DNA from: Chitinophagaceae bacterium
Lineage (GTDB): Bacteria; Bacteroidota; Bacteroidia; Chitinophagales; Chitinophagaceae
Reading direction: 5' to 3'
Length of the DNA: 21,612 nt
NCBI GenBank assembly: GCA_947463105.1
Contig: CANHSD010000013.1
Span: forward strand, 1-21,612
The notes below the pieces were generated by a model. That model was not told where the DNA came from. It saw only the letters and a list, made by a program, of their open reading frames with translations, and did no database searches. Made by a program: the position numbers and the translations under genes. The stretch's first letter is position 1. Each line of letters starts with the position of its first letter. Positions 1-8,062 of the stretch are shown here, one piece after another.

Positions 1-239
1 AAGCATTCCTTCAACATTCTCAGGAAAATGTAACGGGGAAAGTATTTGTTCAGTTGATGCCATACCGGTTCCAGGTAATCGGCATCGAATCTTCCTACGA
101 CCTGATGAACAGCAAGTTTGGCAAGTATGGCGAAATGAATGCAGGATTCACGGGCAATGATGTTAGAGGCTTCAGCAAGATCTTCGGAAACCAGACCATC
201 ATCTGGAACGCCGTACAGCAAGAAAATAAAAAAGATTAA
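1..239 (+). CDS. argG: Argininosuccinate synthase, 3' end (partial)
   Basis: This is the C-terminal 78 residues of an ORF that enters from the left edge (reading frame starts at base 3; TAA at 237-239). The enzyme joins citrulline and aspartate with ATP to give argininosuccinate in the cytoplasm. Recognition rests on the conserved C-terminal stretch MPYRFQVIGIESSYDLMNSK followed by FGKYGEMNAGFTGNDVRGF, which matches the tail of argininosuccinate synthases as found in Bacteroidota. The stop lies 10 bases before argC, so it is the upstream gene of the same arginine operon. The ATP-binding N-terminal part is outside the window. TTG/ATG codons at 54-59 are internal and are not the start. Confidence 0.93.
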   Translation, partial: AFLQHSQENVTGKVFVQLMPYRFQVIGIESSYDLMNSKFGKYGEMNAGFTGNDVRGFSKIFGNQTIIWNAVQQENKKD

Positions 240-249
240 ATTCAATCCC

Positions 250-1233
250 ATGAGCAACAAGATCAGGATCGGTATCATCGGCGGAGCAGGCTATACAGGC
301 GGTGAATTGATTCGACTGCTTCTTGTTCATCCCCACGCTACGATTGCCTTTGTGCACAGCAAGAGCAATGCTGGCAATCCCTTGCACGATGTGCACCAAG
401 ATGTTCTCGGCTCCACAGACATGGTATTTTCCGGAGAGATCAACAACGACATCGATCTTCTTTTTCTTTGCCTGGGCCATACCGAATCCACCAGGTTCCT
501 CAAAGAAAATACGATTGATGCTGGCATCAGGATCATTGACCTGGCGAATGATTTCAGGCTCAACAAAGATGCCAACCAAGGAGACAGAACCTTTGTGTAC
601 GGCTTGCCGGAGATCAACCAAGCCAAGATAGCTACTGCAAAAAATATTGCCAACCCGGGCTGCTTTGCAACAGCCATCCAACTAGGATTGTTGCCGCTGG
701 CAAAAGCAGGATTGCTGGGCGAAGTATATACCACAGGCATCACCGGTTCCACCGGTGCCGGACAATCGTTGAGTGCCACCAGTCATTTCAGCTGGAGGGC
801 CAACAATATCCAGGCCTACAAAACATTGACGCACCAGCATGTTGCGGAAATCCATCAGTCCTTGCATCAGCTGCAAAACGATGATCTGCCTGCAGTGCAT
901 TTTGTGCCCTGGAGAGGTGATTTCACCAGGGGCATCTTTGTATCCTCAACCATCAGTACCAATTTGTCCTTCGAATCCATCCAGGCCCTATACAAGGAGT
1001 TCTATCAAGGCCATCCTTTTACCATCATGGCGGATAAACCGATTGCCTTGAAACAGGTGGTGAACACCAACAAGTGTGTACTCTTTATTGAGCAGGAAGG
1101 CAACAAGATCGTTGTGCACAGTGCCATTGACAACTTGCTCAAAGGCGCCAGCGGACAAGCAGTCCAGAACATGAACATCCTGTTCGGCTTGGATCAAACA
1201 ACCGGACTGAACCTAAAGGCATCAGCCTTTTAA
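250..1233 (+). CDS. argC: N-acyl-gamma-glutamyl-phosphate reductase ArgC
   Basis: A 327-residue NADPH-dependent reductase that converts N-acylglutamyl-5-phosphate to the semialdehyde (third step of arginine synthesis, cytoplasm). The N-terminal Rossmann motif GIIGGAGYTGGEL is at residues 8-20. The catalytic cysteine is Cys138 in NPGCFATAIQ, as expected for the family, followed by the GITGSTGAG segment. An in-frame start exists at 139, but it would overlap argG by 101 bases and add a non-conserved tail. ATG 250 begins exactly where the family begins and follows an A-rich stretch rather than a Shine-Dalgarno sequence. The gene sits 10 bases after argG and 10 before proC. Whether the acyl group is acetyl or succinyl cannot be read from this gene; the carbamoyltransferase downstream hints at succinyl. 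Confidence 0.96.
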   Translation: MSNKIRIGIIGGAGYTGGELIRLLLVHPHATIAFVHSKSNAGNPLHDVHQDVLGSTDMVFSGEINNDIDLLFLCLGHTESTRFLKENTIDAGIRIIDLANDFRLNKDANQGDRTFVYGLPEINQAKIATAKNIANPGCFATAIQLGLLPLAKAGLLGEVYTTGITGSTGAGQSLSATSHFSWRANNIQAYKTLTHQHVAEIHQSLHQLQNDDLPAVHFVPWRGDFTRGIFVSSTISTNLSFESIQALYKEFYQGHPFTIMADKPIALKQVVNTNKCVLFIEQEGNKIVVHSAIDNLLKGASGQAVQNMNILFGLDQTTGLNLKASAF

Positions 1234-1243
1234 AAGAAAAAAC

Positions 1244-2047
1244 ATGAAAGCAACCATACTCGGAGCTGGTAATATAGGCATGGCGTTGGCAGAAGGGCTG
1301 GCAGAAAGTGGCGCCTGCAAAAAACAGGACATCACCCTTACCAAACGCAATGCAAAGGCCCTGTCTGAACTGCAAAAAAAAGGGTTCAAGACCAGCCTCT
1401 CCAATACAGAAGCCATCAAGGGCGCAGATACCATTTTTATTTGCGTGCTGCCACAACAACTGAACGAATTGCTCGAAGAAATCAGTCCTGCAGTGAACAC
1501 CAAAAAGCAATTAATTGTATCGGTGGTTACAGGAGCGCATACCAGCGTTTTCAAAACTATTTTGGGTGATCATGCTAGGATCATCAGGGCCATGCCCAAT
1601 ACTGCGATGAAAGTGAGGGAAAGCATGACCTGCCTTTCCTCTTCCAATGCAACAGCCAAAGACATCAACATGGTGCAGGCATTGTTCAATACCATGGGGC
1701 AAAGCATCATCATCGAAGAAAACATGATGAGTGCAGCCACTGCATTGTGTGCTTGTGGCATTGCTTTCTTTCTTCGCACCATACGTGCAGCTTCACAGGG
1801 TGGTGTGGAGATAGGATTTCATGCAGGCGACGCATTGAAAATTGCCGCACAAACAGCACTGGGCGCGGCCAAGTTGCTGACAGAAAACAAAAGCCATCCA
1901 GAACAGGAGATCGACAAGGTTACTTCTCCCAAAGGATGCACAATTGCAGGGCTCAATGAAATGGAATACCAGGGACTGAGCGCTGCCATGATCAAGGGAA
2001 TCAAATTGTCCGCAGAAATCGCAAACAATCTTTACAAAGCATCATGA
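1244..2047 (+). CDS. proC: Pyrroline-5-carboxylate reductase ProC
   Basis: A 267-residue NAD(P)H-dependent reductase that turns pyrroline-5-carboxylate into proline in the cytoplasm. A glycine-rich dinucleotide motif GAGNIG is at residues 7-12. The C-terminal family signature is present as VTSPKGCTIAGLNEME, followed by the helical dimerisation region. Length is normal for ProC (about 260-275). Its stop codon overlaps the argD start as ATGA, so the two are probably translationally coupled. A proline gene inside an arginine operon is a notable placement: it ties proline output to the same transcript although the arginine route here makes no free ornithine. A side role in reducing a cyclised semialdehyde is possible but not shown. 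Confidence 0.94.
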   Translation: MKATILGAGNIGMALAEGLAESGACKKQDITLTKRNAKALSELQKKGFKTSLSNTEAIKGADTIFICVLPQQLNELLEEISPAVNTKKQLIVSVVTGAHTSVFKTILGDHARIIRAMPNTAMKVRESMTCLSSSNATAKDINMVQALFNTMGQSIIIEENMMSAATALCACGIAFFLRTIRAASQGGVEIGFHAGDALKIAAQTALGAAKLLTENKSHPEQEIDKVTSPKGCTIAGLNEMEYQGLSAAMIKGIKLSAEIANNLYKAS

Positions 2048-3186
2048 AAACTTTTGACGTTTACCCCATCAACGATATCACCATCACACATGCCAAAGGC
2101 ACCAGGGTTTGGGACAAGAACAATACCGAGTACATGGACCTGTATGGCGGCCATGCTGTCATCAGCATTGGCCATACCCATCCCCATTGGGTAAAACGCA
2201 TTGAAGACCAACTCCACCAGATTGCCTTTTATTCCAACTCCATCAGGATCCCCTTACAGGATGAACTGGCTGCAAAATTGGGTGAGGTCTCAGGAAAAAA
2301 AGACTTTGATCTTTTTCTCTGTAATTCAGGAGCAGAGGCCAATGAAAACGCCCTCAAGCTTGCCTCTTTTCATACAGGAAGAAAAAAAATCGTTGCCTTC
2401 ACCAAAGCATTCCATGGCAGAACTTCATTGGCAGTAGCGGCAACAGACAATCCCAATATCGTTGCTCCAGTCAATGAAACCGACAACATCAGCTTTCTCC
2501 CCTTCAATGACATTGAGGCACTGGAGGCACACTTCAGTCAGGAGGGCAATGAGATTGCTGCCGTCATTGTAGAAGGAATCCAGGGCGTGGGGGGGATCAA
2601 TGTGGCCAGCAATGAATTCCTGCAAGCCATCAGAAAACAATGTGACGACTTTGGCGCCATTTATATTGCAGACAGCGTGCAATGTGGCTATGGAAGATCT
2701 GGGAAATTTTTCAGCCATGATTTTGCTGGGGTTGATGCAGACATCTACTCCATGGCCAAAGGAATGGGCAATGGATTCCCGATTGGAGGCATCATCATCG
2801 CTCCAAAAATCAAAGCAAAACATTTTATGCTGGGCACCACGTTTGGAGGGAACCACCTGGCCTGCGCTGCGGCATTGGCGGTACTGGAAGTGATTGAACA
2901 GGAATCGTTGATGCAGAACGCTGAAAAAATCGGAAACTACCTTCAATCAGAGCTAAAGGCTATACCCGAGATCAGTGGTGTCAGGGGGTATGGACTGATG
3001 ATTGGTTTTGATGTGCCCGACTCGCACAAGAACCTCAAGAAGGACCTGCTTTTCAAACACAGGATCTTTACAGGCGAAGCAAAACCCAATGTGATCAGGC
3101 TGCTTCCTTCATTAGCCCTGACAATGGAAGACGCAACATCATTCATTGACGCATTGACATCTGCCATTGCCCAATACCAACAATAA
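2044..3186 (+). CDS. argD: N-acylornithine aminotransferase ArgD (PLP class III)
   Basis: A 380-residue PLP-dependent aminotransferase that converts N-acylglutamate semialdehyde to N-acylornithine using glutamate as amino donor. Family features in order: NSGAEANENALKLA (phosphate-cup/helix region), AFHGRT, the PLP-pyridine aspartate Asp210 with Gln213 in ADSVQCGYGRSG, the PLP-Schiff-base lysine Lys239 in SMAKGMGNGFPIGG, and TTFGGNHLACAAAL. The residue after Asp210 is Ser, where most ArgD/OAT-type enzymes have Glu (DEVQ/DEIQ). The ATG overlaps the proC stop by four bases. The C-terminus ends 7 bases before the argF' ATG. It may use acetyl- or succinyl-substrates. Confidence 0.95.
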   Translation: MKTFDVYPINDITITHAKGTRVWDKNNTEYMDLYGGHAVISIGHTHPHWVKRIEDQLHQIAFYSNSIRIPLQDELAAKLGEVSGKKDFDLFLCNSGAEANENALKLASFHTGRKKIVAFTKAFHGRTSLAVAATDNPNIVAPVNETDNISFLPFNDIEALEAHFSQEGNEIAAVIVEGIQGVGGINVASNEFLQAIRKQCDDFGAIYIADSVQCGYGRSGKFFSHDFAGVDADIYSMAKGMGNGFPIGGIIIAPKIKAKHFMLGTTFGGNHLACAAALAVLEVIEQESLMQNAEKIGNYLQSELKAIPEISGVRGYGLMIGFDVPDSHKNLKKDLLFKHRIFTGEAKPNVIRLLPSLALTMEDATSFIDALTSAIAQYQQ

Positions 3187-3193
3187 AGCCATC

Positions 3194-4174
3194 ATGAAAC
3201 AATTCATCTCAGCACATGACGTCCAAAACATTCCGGCACTGATCAGGAAAGCCCTTGATTACAAGTCCAATCCATGGAAAGACGAAACACTGGGGAAACG
3301 CAAAAGAATTGGATGTCTTTTTCTGAATCCAAGCATGCGCACAAGGTTGAGCACACAGGTTGCTGCACAACAACTGGGCATGGAAACGGTGATTTTCAAT
3401 GTTGGCAATGAAGGCTGGTCCCTGGAATTTGAAGAGGGTGCCATCATGAATGGTACAACGGTAGAACATGTGAAAGACGCAGCACCCATCATGGGCAACT
3501 ATTTCGACATCCTTGCCATCAGGACCTTCCCAGGGCTAAAAGACCGCGAAGCGGATTACGGAGAACATATCATCAAACAATTCATCCAATACGCCGGAAT
3601 CCCTGTCCTGAGCCTCGAGAGTGCTACCCTGCACCCATTGCAAAGCCTGACAGACCTCATTACCATCACTGAATCTTGGCAAGCAACAAACAGTAGATTG
3701 GCTGAAATCAATATGCCCTTACCTAAACCCAAAGTGGTGCTCACCTGGGCGCCGCATGTAAAAGCCCTGCCACAGTGCGTTGCCAACAGCTTTGCGCAGT
3801 GGGTGAATGCATGGGGAGAGGCAGATTTAGTGATTACCCATCCCAAAGGATATGAATTGGCAGAAGAATTTACCCAAGGGGCAACCATCGAATACGACCA
3901 GGAGAAAGCATTGAAAGATGCTGACTTTGTATACGTGAAAAACTGGAGTGCTTATTCTCCTTACAGCAGCATGCCACCCTTCGGGGGAGATTGGATGTTA
4001 ACAAACGAAAAAATCGGGCAAACATGCAATGCAAAAGTGATGCATTGTCTGCCTGTAAGAAGAAACATAGAACTGTCTGACGAAATATTGGATGGGCCCA
4101 ACAGCATCATTACGCAGGAAGCTTCCAACCGGGTATGGGCTGCTCAGGCAGTGATATCATCACTACTTCAATGA
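3194..4174 (+). CDS. argF': N-acylornithine carbamoyltransferase (acetyl/succinyl-ornithine transcarbamylase, ArgF')
   Basis: A 326-residue transcarbamylase of the N-acylornithine group (known from Xanthomonas and Bacteroides), not a classic ornithine carbamoyltransferase. The carbamoyl-phosphate loop is NPSMRTRLSTQ (residues 45-55). Other conserved blocks are HPLQSLTDLITI, VVLTWAPHVKALPQ, KNWSAYSPY and the C-terminal MHCLPVRRN. As recalled, it aligns with the Bacteroides fragilis succinylornithine enzyme without gaps through the first 100 residues. Residue 90, which decides acetyl (Glu) versus succinyl (Pro) substrate in the characterised enzymes, is Val here. The start was set at ATG 3194; an in-frame TTG at 3167 would overlap argD. 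The TGA stop overlaps the argB ATG (ATGA at 4171-4174). It makes N-acylcitrulline, which ArgE then deacylates. Confidence 0.94.
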   Translation: MKQFISAHDVQNIPALIRKALDYKSNPWKDETLGKRKRIGCLFLNPSMRTRLSTQVAAQQLGMETVIFNVGNEGWSLEFEEGAIMNGTTVEHVKDAAPIMGNYFDILAIRTFPGLKDREADYGEHIIKQFIQYAGIPVLSLESATLHPLQSLTDLITITESWQATNSRLAEINMPLPKPKVVLTWAPHVKALPQCVANSFAQWVNAWGEADLVITHPKGYELAEEFTQGATIEYDQEKALKDADFVYVKNWSAYSPYSSMPPFGGDWMLTNEKIGQTCNAKVMHCLPVRRNIELSDEILDGPNSIITQEASNRVWAAQAVISSLLQ

Positions 4175-4956
4175 ACGAAAACAAATTATATATCATCAAA
4201 GTCGGCGGTAACATCATAGACGATGCTACCAAGCTCAGTACTTTTCTTTCTTCCTTCTCAGCACTGAAAGGCAAAAAAATCCTTGTACATGGCGGAGGCA
4301 AACTGGCAACAAAACTGGCGGCTGATCTTTCCATCCCCCAACAAATGGTTGATGGAAGAAGAATCACCGATGCTGAAACGCTGAAGGTTGTTACGATGGT
4401 GTATGCAGGACTGATCAACAAACAGGTTGTTGCATCGCTCAATGCCTTGAATGCTCCATCCATTGGGCTCTCAGGTGCTGATGGCAATTGCATCACAGCA
4501 CACAAGCGTGTGCACCCATCGATTGATTTTGGATTTGTGGGAGATGTGGACAGCGTAAACACCAACCTGATCCTCTCTCTTCTACACATGGATCTCAACA
4601 TCATCATTGCCCCCATCACACAAGACAAAACCGGTCAACTGCTGAACACCAATGCAGATACCATCGCACAAGAAATCGCCAAGGCAATGGCCCAACATAT
4701 TCCTGTCACGCTGGTCTATTCATTTGAAAAGAAAGGTGTGCTGCAGGATGTCAATGATGAAAACAGTGCCATCCCCATGATCAACAGAGCGTTGTTTGAC
4801 CAATTGAAAAAAGACAAGGCCATCTTTGCAGGGATGATCCCCAAACTCGACAATGCCTTTGCTGCACTCCAAGCTGGCGTTGAGAAGGTGATCATTGGAG
4901 ATGCCACCGAGCTCAGTGCATTGATAGAAGGAAAAACAGGTACTGCCATCTGCTGA
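4171..4956 (+). CDS. argB: N-acylglutamate kinase ArgB
   Basis: A 261-residue amino-acid kinase-fold enzyme that phosphorylates the gamma-carboxyl of N-acylglutamate, the second step of the pathway. It starts MNENKLYIIKVGGNIIDD, with the KVGGN nucleotide-binding strand-turn, then ILVHGGGKLATKLA (glycine-rich acyl-glutamate/ATP loop), LLNTNADTIAQEIAKAM, and the C-terminal MIPKLDNAFAALQAGVEKV. The start at ATG 4171 overlaps the argF' stop; an upstream in-frame codon at 4135 lies inside argF' and would add non-family sequence. The next gene, argE, begins 14 bases after the stop. No long N-terminal extension of the kind seen in arginine-inhibited NAG kinases is present, so feedback control by arginine through that element is unlikely (inference). 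Confidence 0.95.
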   Translation: MNENKLYIIKVGGNIIDDATKLSTFLSSFSALKGKKILVHGGGKLATKLAADLSIPQQMVDGRRITDAETLKVVTMVYAGLINKQVVASLNALNAPSIGLSGADGNCITAHKRVHPSIDFGFVGDVDSVNTNLILSLLHMDLNIIIAPITQDKTGQLLNTNADTIAQEIAKAMAQHIPVTLVYSFEKKGVLQDVNDENSAIPMINRALFDQLKKDKAIFAGMIPKLDNAFAALQAGVEKVIIGDATELSALIEGKTGTAIC

Positions 4957-4970
4957 TAAAAAATAACACC

Positions 4971-6071
4971 ATGTCAACCATACATACCATCACAGAAAGC
5001 GCAATAGATCTTCTCAAGAAAATGATTGCCACTCCCTCATTGAGCAGGGAGGAAAAAGAGGTGGCGGATCTTATCGAACAATACCTCCAGGAAAATGGCA
5101 TAACCACAGGCAGACTGATCAACAATGTTTATGCATTGAACAAGTATTTTGACCCTGCCAAAAAAAGCATCCTGCTGAACTCTCACCATGATACGGTAAA
5201 ACCTGCAAAGGGATATACAACCGACCCTTTCAGCCCAACAGAAATTGAAGGCCGCTTGATTGGCCTGGGCAGCAATGATGCCGGAGGCCCCTTGGTTTCC
5301 CTGATCGCAACATTCATTCATTTTTTCAATAGAGAAGACCTCCCTTTCAATATTGTCCTGGCAGCAACTGCTGAAGAAGAAATCTCTGGCACAAACGGGG
5401 TAGAGCTGCTGCTCAACAATGAGCAGTTTTTAGACAGGCTTCAAGGCAGTAGCTTCATGGGAGCACTGGTGGGAGAACCCACCCAAATGCAGATGGCTGT
5501 AGCCGAACGTGGCCTGCTTGTATTGGATGGAACCATTCATGGCAGGGCCGGCCATGCAGCCAGGGAAGAGGGCATCAATGCCATCTACCTTGCCATGCAA
5601 GATATTCAAGCCATTACACAAATGGATTTTGAAAAAACATCTGAGCTGCTTGGAAAAACCACGGCAAAAGTAACGGTCATTGAAACCGAGAACAAGGCAC
5701 ACAATGTGGTGCCCGCTAACTGCCGATTTGTTGTTGATGTGAGGGTGAATGAACACTATGATTTTAATGAAGTGCTTGAACACTTGAAAGCCAACCTGAA
5801 AGCTGAACTGGTTCCCAGAAGTTTCAGGTTAAAGTCCAGCATGATTGCCATGGATCACCCTATTGTAAAGGCAGGCAAACAGCTTGGCCTTTCCCATTAT
5901 GGGTCTCCCACCACCAGCGACAAGGCATTGATGACCTTTCCTGCCCTTAAAATAGGCCCAGGTGATTCTGCAAGAAGTCATACCGCGGATGAGTATATTT
6001 ACATTTCAGAGATTGAAAACGGCATCATTGGTTATATACAATTGCTTGAAACAACCATTTCCGTTTACTGA
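4971..6071 (+). CDS. argE: N-acyl-citrulline/ornithine deacylase, M20 metallopeptidase family (ArgE-type)
   Basis: A 366-residue cytoplasmic zinc-dependent amidohydrolase of the ArgE/DapE/M20 family. Metal and catalytic residues are all in place: His72 and Asp74 in SHHDTV, bridging Asp103 in GSNDAGG, general base/ligand Glu136-Glu137 in TAEEEISG, Glu169 in VGEPTQ and His337 in SARSHTADEY. In this operon it should remove the acyl group from N-acylcitrulline to release citrulline for ArgG, because the carbamoyltransferase acts on the acylated substrate. Whether the acyl group is acetyl or succinyl is not decided by the sequence. DapE (succinyl-diaminopimelate) is the alternative M20 assignment, but the position between argB and argH argues against it. 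Confidence 0.93.
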   Translation: MSTIHTITESAIDLLKKMIATPSLSREEKEVADLIEQYLQENGITTGRLINNVYALNKYFDPAKKSILLNSHHDTVKPAKGYTTDPFSPTEIEGRLIGLGSNDAGGPLVSLIATFIHFFNREDLPFNIVLAATAEEEISGTNGVELLLNNEQFLDRLQGSSFMGALVGEPTQMQMAVAERGLLVLDGTIHGRAGHAAREEGINAIYLAMQDIQAITQMDFEKTSELLGKTTAKVTVIETENKAHNVVPANCRFVVDVRVNEHYDFNEVLEHLKANLKAELVPRSFRLKSSMIAMDHPIVKAGKQLGLSHYGSPTTSDKALMTFPALKIGPGDSARSHTADEYIYISEIENGIIGYIQLLETTISVY

Positions 6072-6092
6072 TCATATCCCCAATAGATTACC

Positions 6093-7400
6093 ATGAAACT
6101 TTGGAGCAAAGACAAAACATCAACAGCAGCACAAATAGAAGCCTTTACTGTAGGGAGAGACCGCGATTTTGATATCCAGATGGCGGGCTTTGATGTGGAG
6201 GGTTCCATCGCACATGTGACCATGCTGGGTGAACAGGGACTGATGAGCAAGGCTCAGGCTGACCTGGCTGTAACCGAACTGAAAAAAATCCTGACAACTA
6301 TTGAAGCAGGCCAATTCTCCATTGATGCCAGCGCAGAAGACATCCATTCACAAATTGAATTCATGCTCACTGAACGCATCGGTGATGTAGGAAAAATGAT
6401 CCACACAGGCAGAAGCAGAAATGACCAGGTGGCGGTAGACATCAAGCTTTTCTTGCGTTCATCCATTATCGATATCAAAAACGAAATGGAATCGCTTTTT
6501 GACCTTTTGATCCAAAAAAGCAATGAGCACAAGGATACCTTGATCCCGGGCTATACCCATCTTCAAATTGCCATGCCATCATCCATTGGACTCTGGCTGG
6601 GCGCCTATGCAGAGAGCCTTGTCGATGACATGGAATTTGTTGCAGCCGCTTTCAAAGTGGCCAACAAAAACCCACTGGGAAGTGGCGCAGGCTATGGATC
6701 TTCTTTCCCGCTGAACAGGACCCGCACCACCGCTTTGCTGCATTTCAATACCCTCAATTACAATGCAGTGTATGCGCAAATGAGCAGGGGAAAAACTGAG
6801 AAATTGACTGCCATGGCCTTGGCATCTGTTGCAGCAACGCTAAGCCGTCTGGCGATGGACTGTTGTTTGTTCATGAGCCAGAATTTTGGCTTCATCCATT
6901 TTCCTGATGAGCTGACCACAGGCAGCAGCATCATGCCCCACAAAAAAAATCCTGATGTATTTGAATTGATCCGTGGCAAATGCAACAGGATACAGGCAGT
7001 TCCCAACGAACTTACCCTGCTGATCAACAATCTCCCTTCAGGATATCATCGCGACATGCAGCTGACCAAGGAAATCCTGTTTCCCGCCATGGAGGAACTG
7101 CGTTCTTGCATGGACATGATGAAACTGATGTTGAATTCCCTTGGTGTAAGGGAGAATATTCTTACCGAAGAAAAATACAAATACCTGTTCAGTGTTGAAA
7201 AGGTAAATGAATTGGTGAACCAGGGCATTCCCTTCAGGGATGCTTATGCGCAGGTTGGAAACATGATTGATCAGGGAATTTTCCATTTCGATGCCACACA
7301 AAAACTGAACCATACCCACGAGGGGAGCATTGGTAATTTGTGCACAGAAGAGATCAATGCACAGATGCAATCAGTTGCTTCTGTAATCAAGATTGGTTAA
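6093..7400 (+). CDS. argH: Argininosuccinate lyase ArgH
   Basis: A 435-residue member of the fumarase/aspartase superfamily that cleaves argininosuccinate to arginine and fumarate, the last step of the pathway. Superfamily regions seen: MIHTGRSRNDQVAVD, the catalytic-histidine stretch PGYTHLQIAMP, NKNPLGSGAGYGSSFPLNR, and the family signature GSSIMPHKKNPDVFE starting at residue 277, containing the catalytic Ser278. Length is slightly shorter than the 455-470 of enterobacterial ArgH. It is the last gene of the + strand operon, 21 bases after argE. Its stop is only 9 bases from the stop of the oppositely directed gldD, with no recognisable terminator between them. Confidence 0.96.
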   Translation: MKLWSKDKTSTAAQIEAFTVGRDRDFDIQMAGFDVEGSIAHVTMLGEQGLMSKAQADLAVTELKKILTTIEAGQFSIDASAEDIHSQIEFMLTERIGDVGKMIHTGRSRNDQVAVDIKLFLRSSIIDIKNEMESLFDLLIQKSNEHKDTLIPGYTHLQIAMPSSIGLWLGAYAESLVDDMEFVAAAFKVANKNPLGSGAGYGSSFPLNRTRTTALLHFNTLNYNAVYAQMSRGKTEKLTAMALASVAATLSRLAMDCCLFMSQNFGFIHFPDELTTGSSIMPHKKNPDVFELIRGKCNRIQAVPNELTLLINNLPSGYHRDMQLTKEILFPAMEELRSCMDMMKLMLNSLGVRENILTEEKYKYLFSVEKVNELVNQGIPFRDAYAQVGNMIDQGIFHFDATQKLNHTHEGSIGNLCTEEINAQMQSVASVIKIG

Positions 7401-7409
7401 GTAACGCTG

Positions 7410-8054
7410 CTATTGTTTGTCCTTCCAACGCAGGGTCTTGATCAGGTGTTTGATGTCCTCTTCCAGAAAATCACTGACCACAGAGATGGAGTCTGCATTG
7501 GGTGAAGCATCAAAATACAGCGCCCCACGCAGAAAATGCCTGGCAGTATCAGCAACATAGAACTGCTTTGATGTTGCGGCCTCTCCTGCCACATAAAAAT
7601 ACACGCCAGTGGAACCATTGTCTGTGGCAAAAGCAGAATCAATGATGCCACTGGCCTTGATGGTATGTTTGTAGGTCATTGTATAGGCCTCTTCCCGCAG
7701 GCTTTCGAAACTGTTGGCGACCACTGAATCTTTGTATCCGGTTGGGGTTTTAATTTTATACACAGAACTGCCCGTAATGGATTTATAGCTGAGGTAGATC
7801 CTGCCATGGAACTGATCAAAATTGACATTGATCCAGTAGGGATTGTGGCCAGTGCTGTCGGCTTCTTTAGAGATGTGGGCATAGACGGGATACTCAAAAG
7901 CATAGGGATAACCTGGCTCATTGAACTCCTTGTAATCCCTTTGGGGAAGGTCTATCTTGAAGTAGCTCCTTGGCTTGGGCGTATAGCCGCTGTTGCAGGC
8001 AAAAATGTTTGCAAGCAATGCAAACAGAACCGATCCGCTGAAAAATTTATTCAT
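7410..8054 (-). CDS. gldD: GldD-family lipoprotein
   Basis: A 214-residue predicted lipoprotein. A short lipid-type signal peptide ends at Cys20 (context LLANIFACNS, lipobox I-F-A-C). Soon after comes the GldD-like segment YTPKPRSYFKIDLPQRDYKEF, rich in Tyr/Pro. No enzymatic motif is visible. GldD is known from Flavobacterium johnsoniae, where it is needed for gliding motility, but homologues are widespread in non-gliding Bacteroidota, so motility should not be assumed. It lies 8 bases downstream of gldE and is certainly in the same transcript. It is the last gene of mutY-gldE-gldD and is convergent with argH. Confidence 0.88.
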   Translation of the reverse strand: MNKFFSGSVLFALLANIFACNSGYTPKPRSYFKIDLPQRDYKEFNEPGYPYAFEYPVYAHISKEADSTGHNPYWINVNFDQFHGRIYLSYKSITGSSVYKIKTPTGYKDSVVANSFESLREEAYTMTYKHTIKASGIIDSAFATDNGSTGVYFYVAGEAATSKQFYVADTARHFLRGALYFDASPNADSISVVSDFLEEDIKHLIKTLRWKDKQ

Positions 8055-8062
8055 GAAATGAT

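Noticed and set aside
139..249. Extended argC start at 139
   Set aside because: It would overlap argG by 101 bases and adds residues not belonging to the family; ATG 250 matches the known N-terminus.
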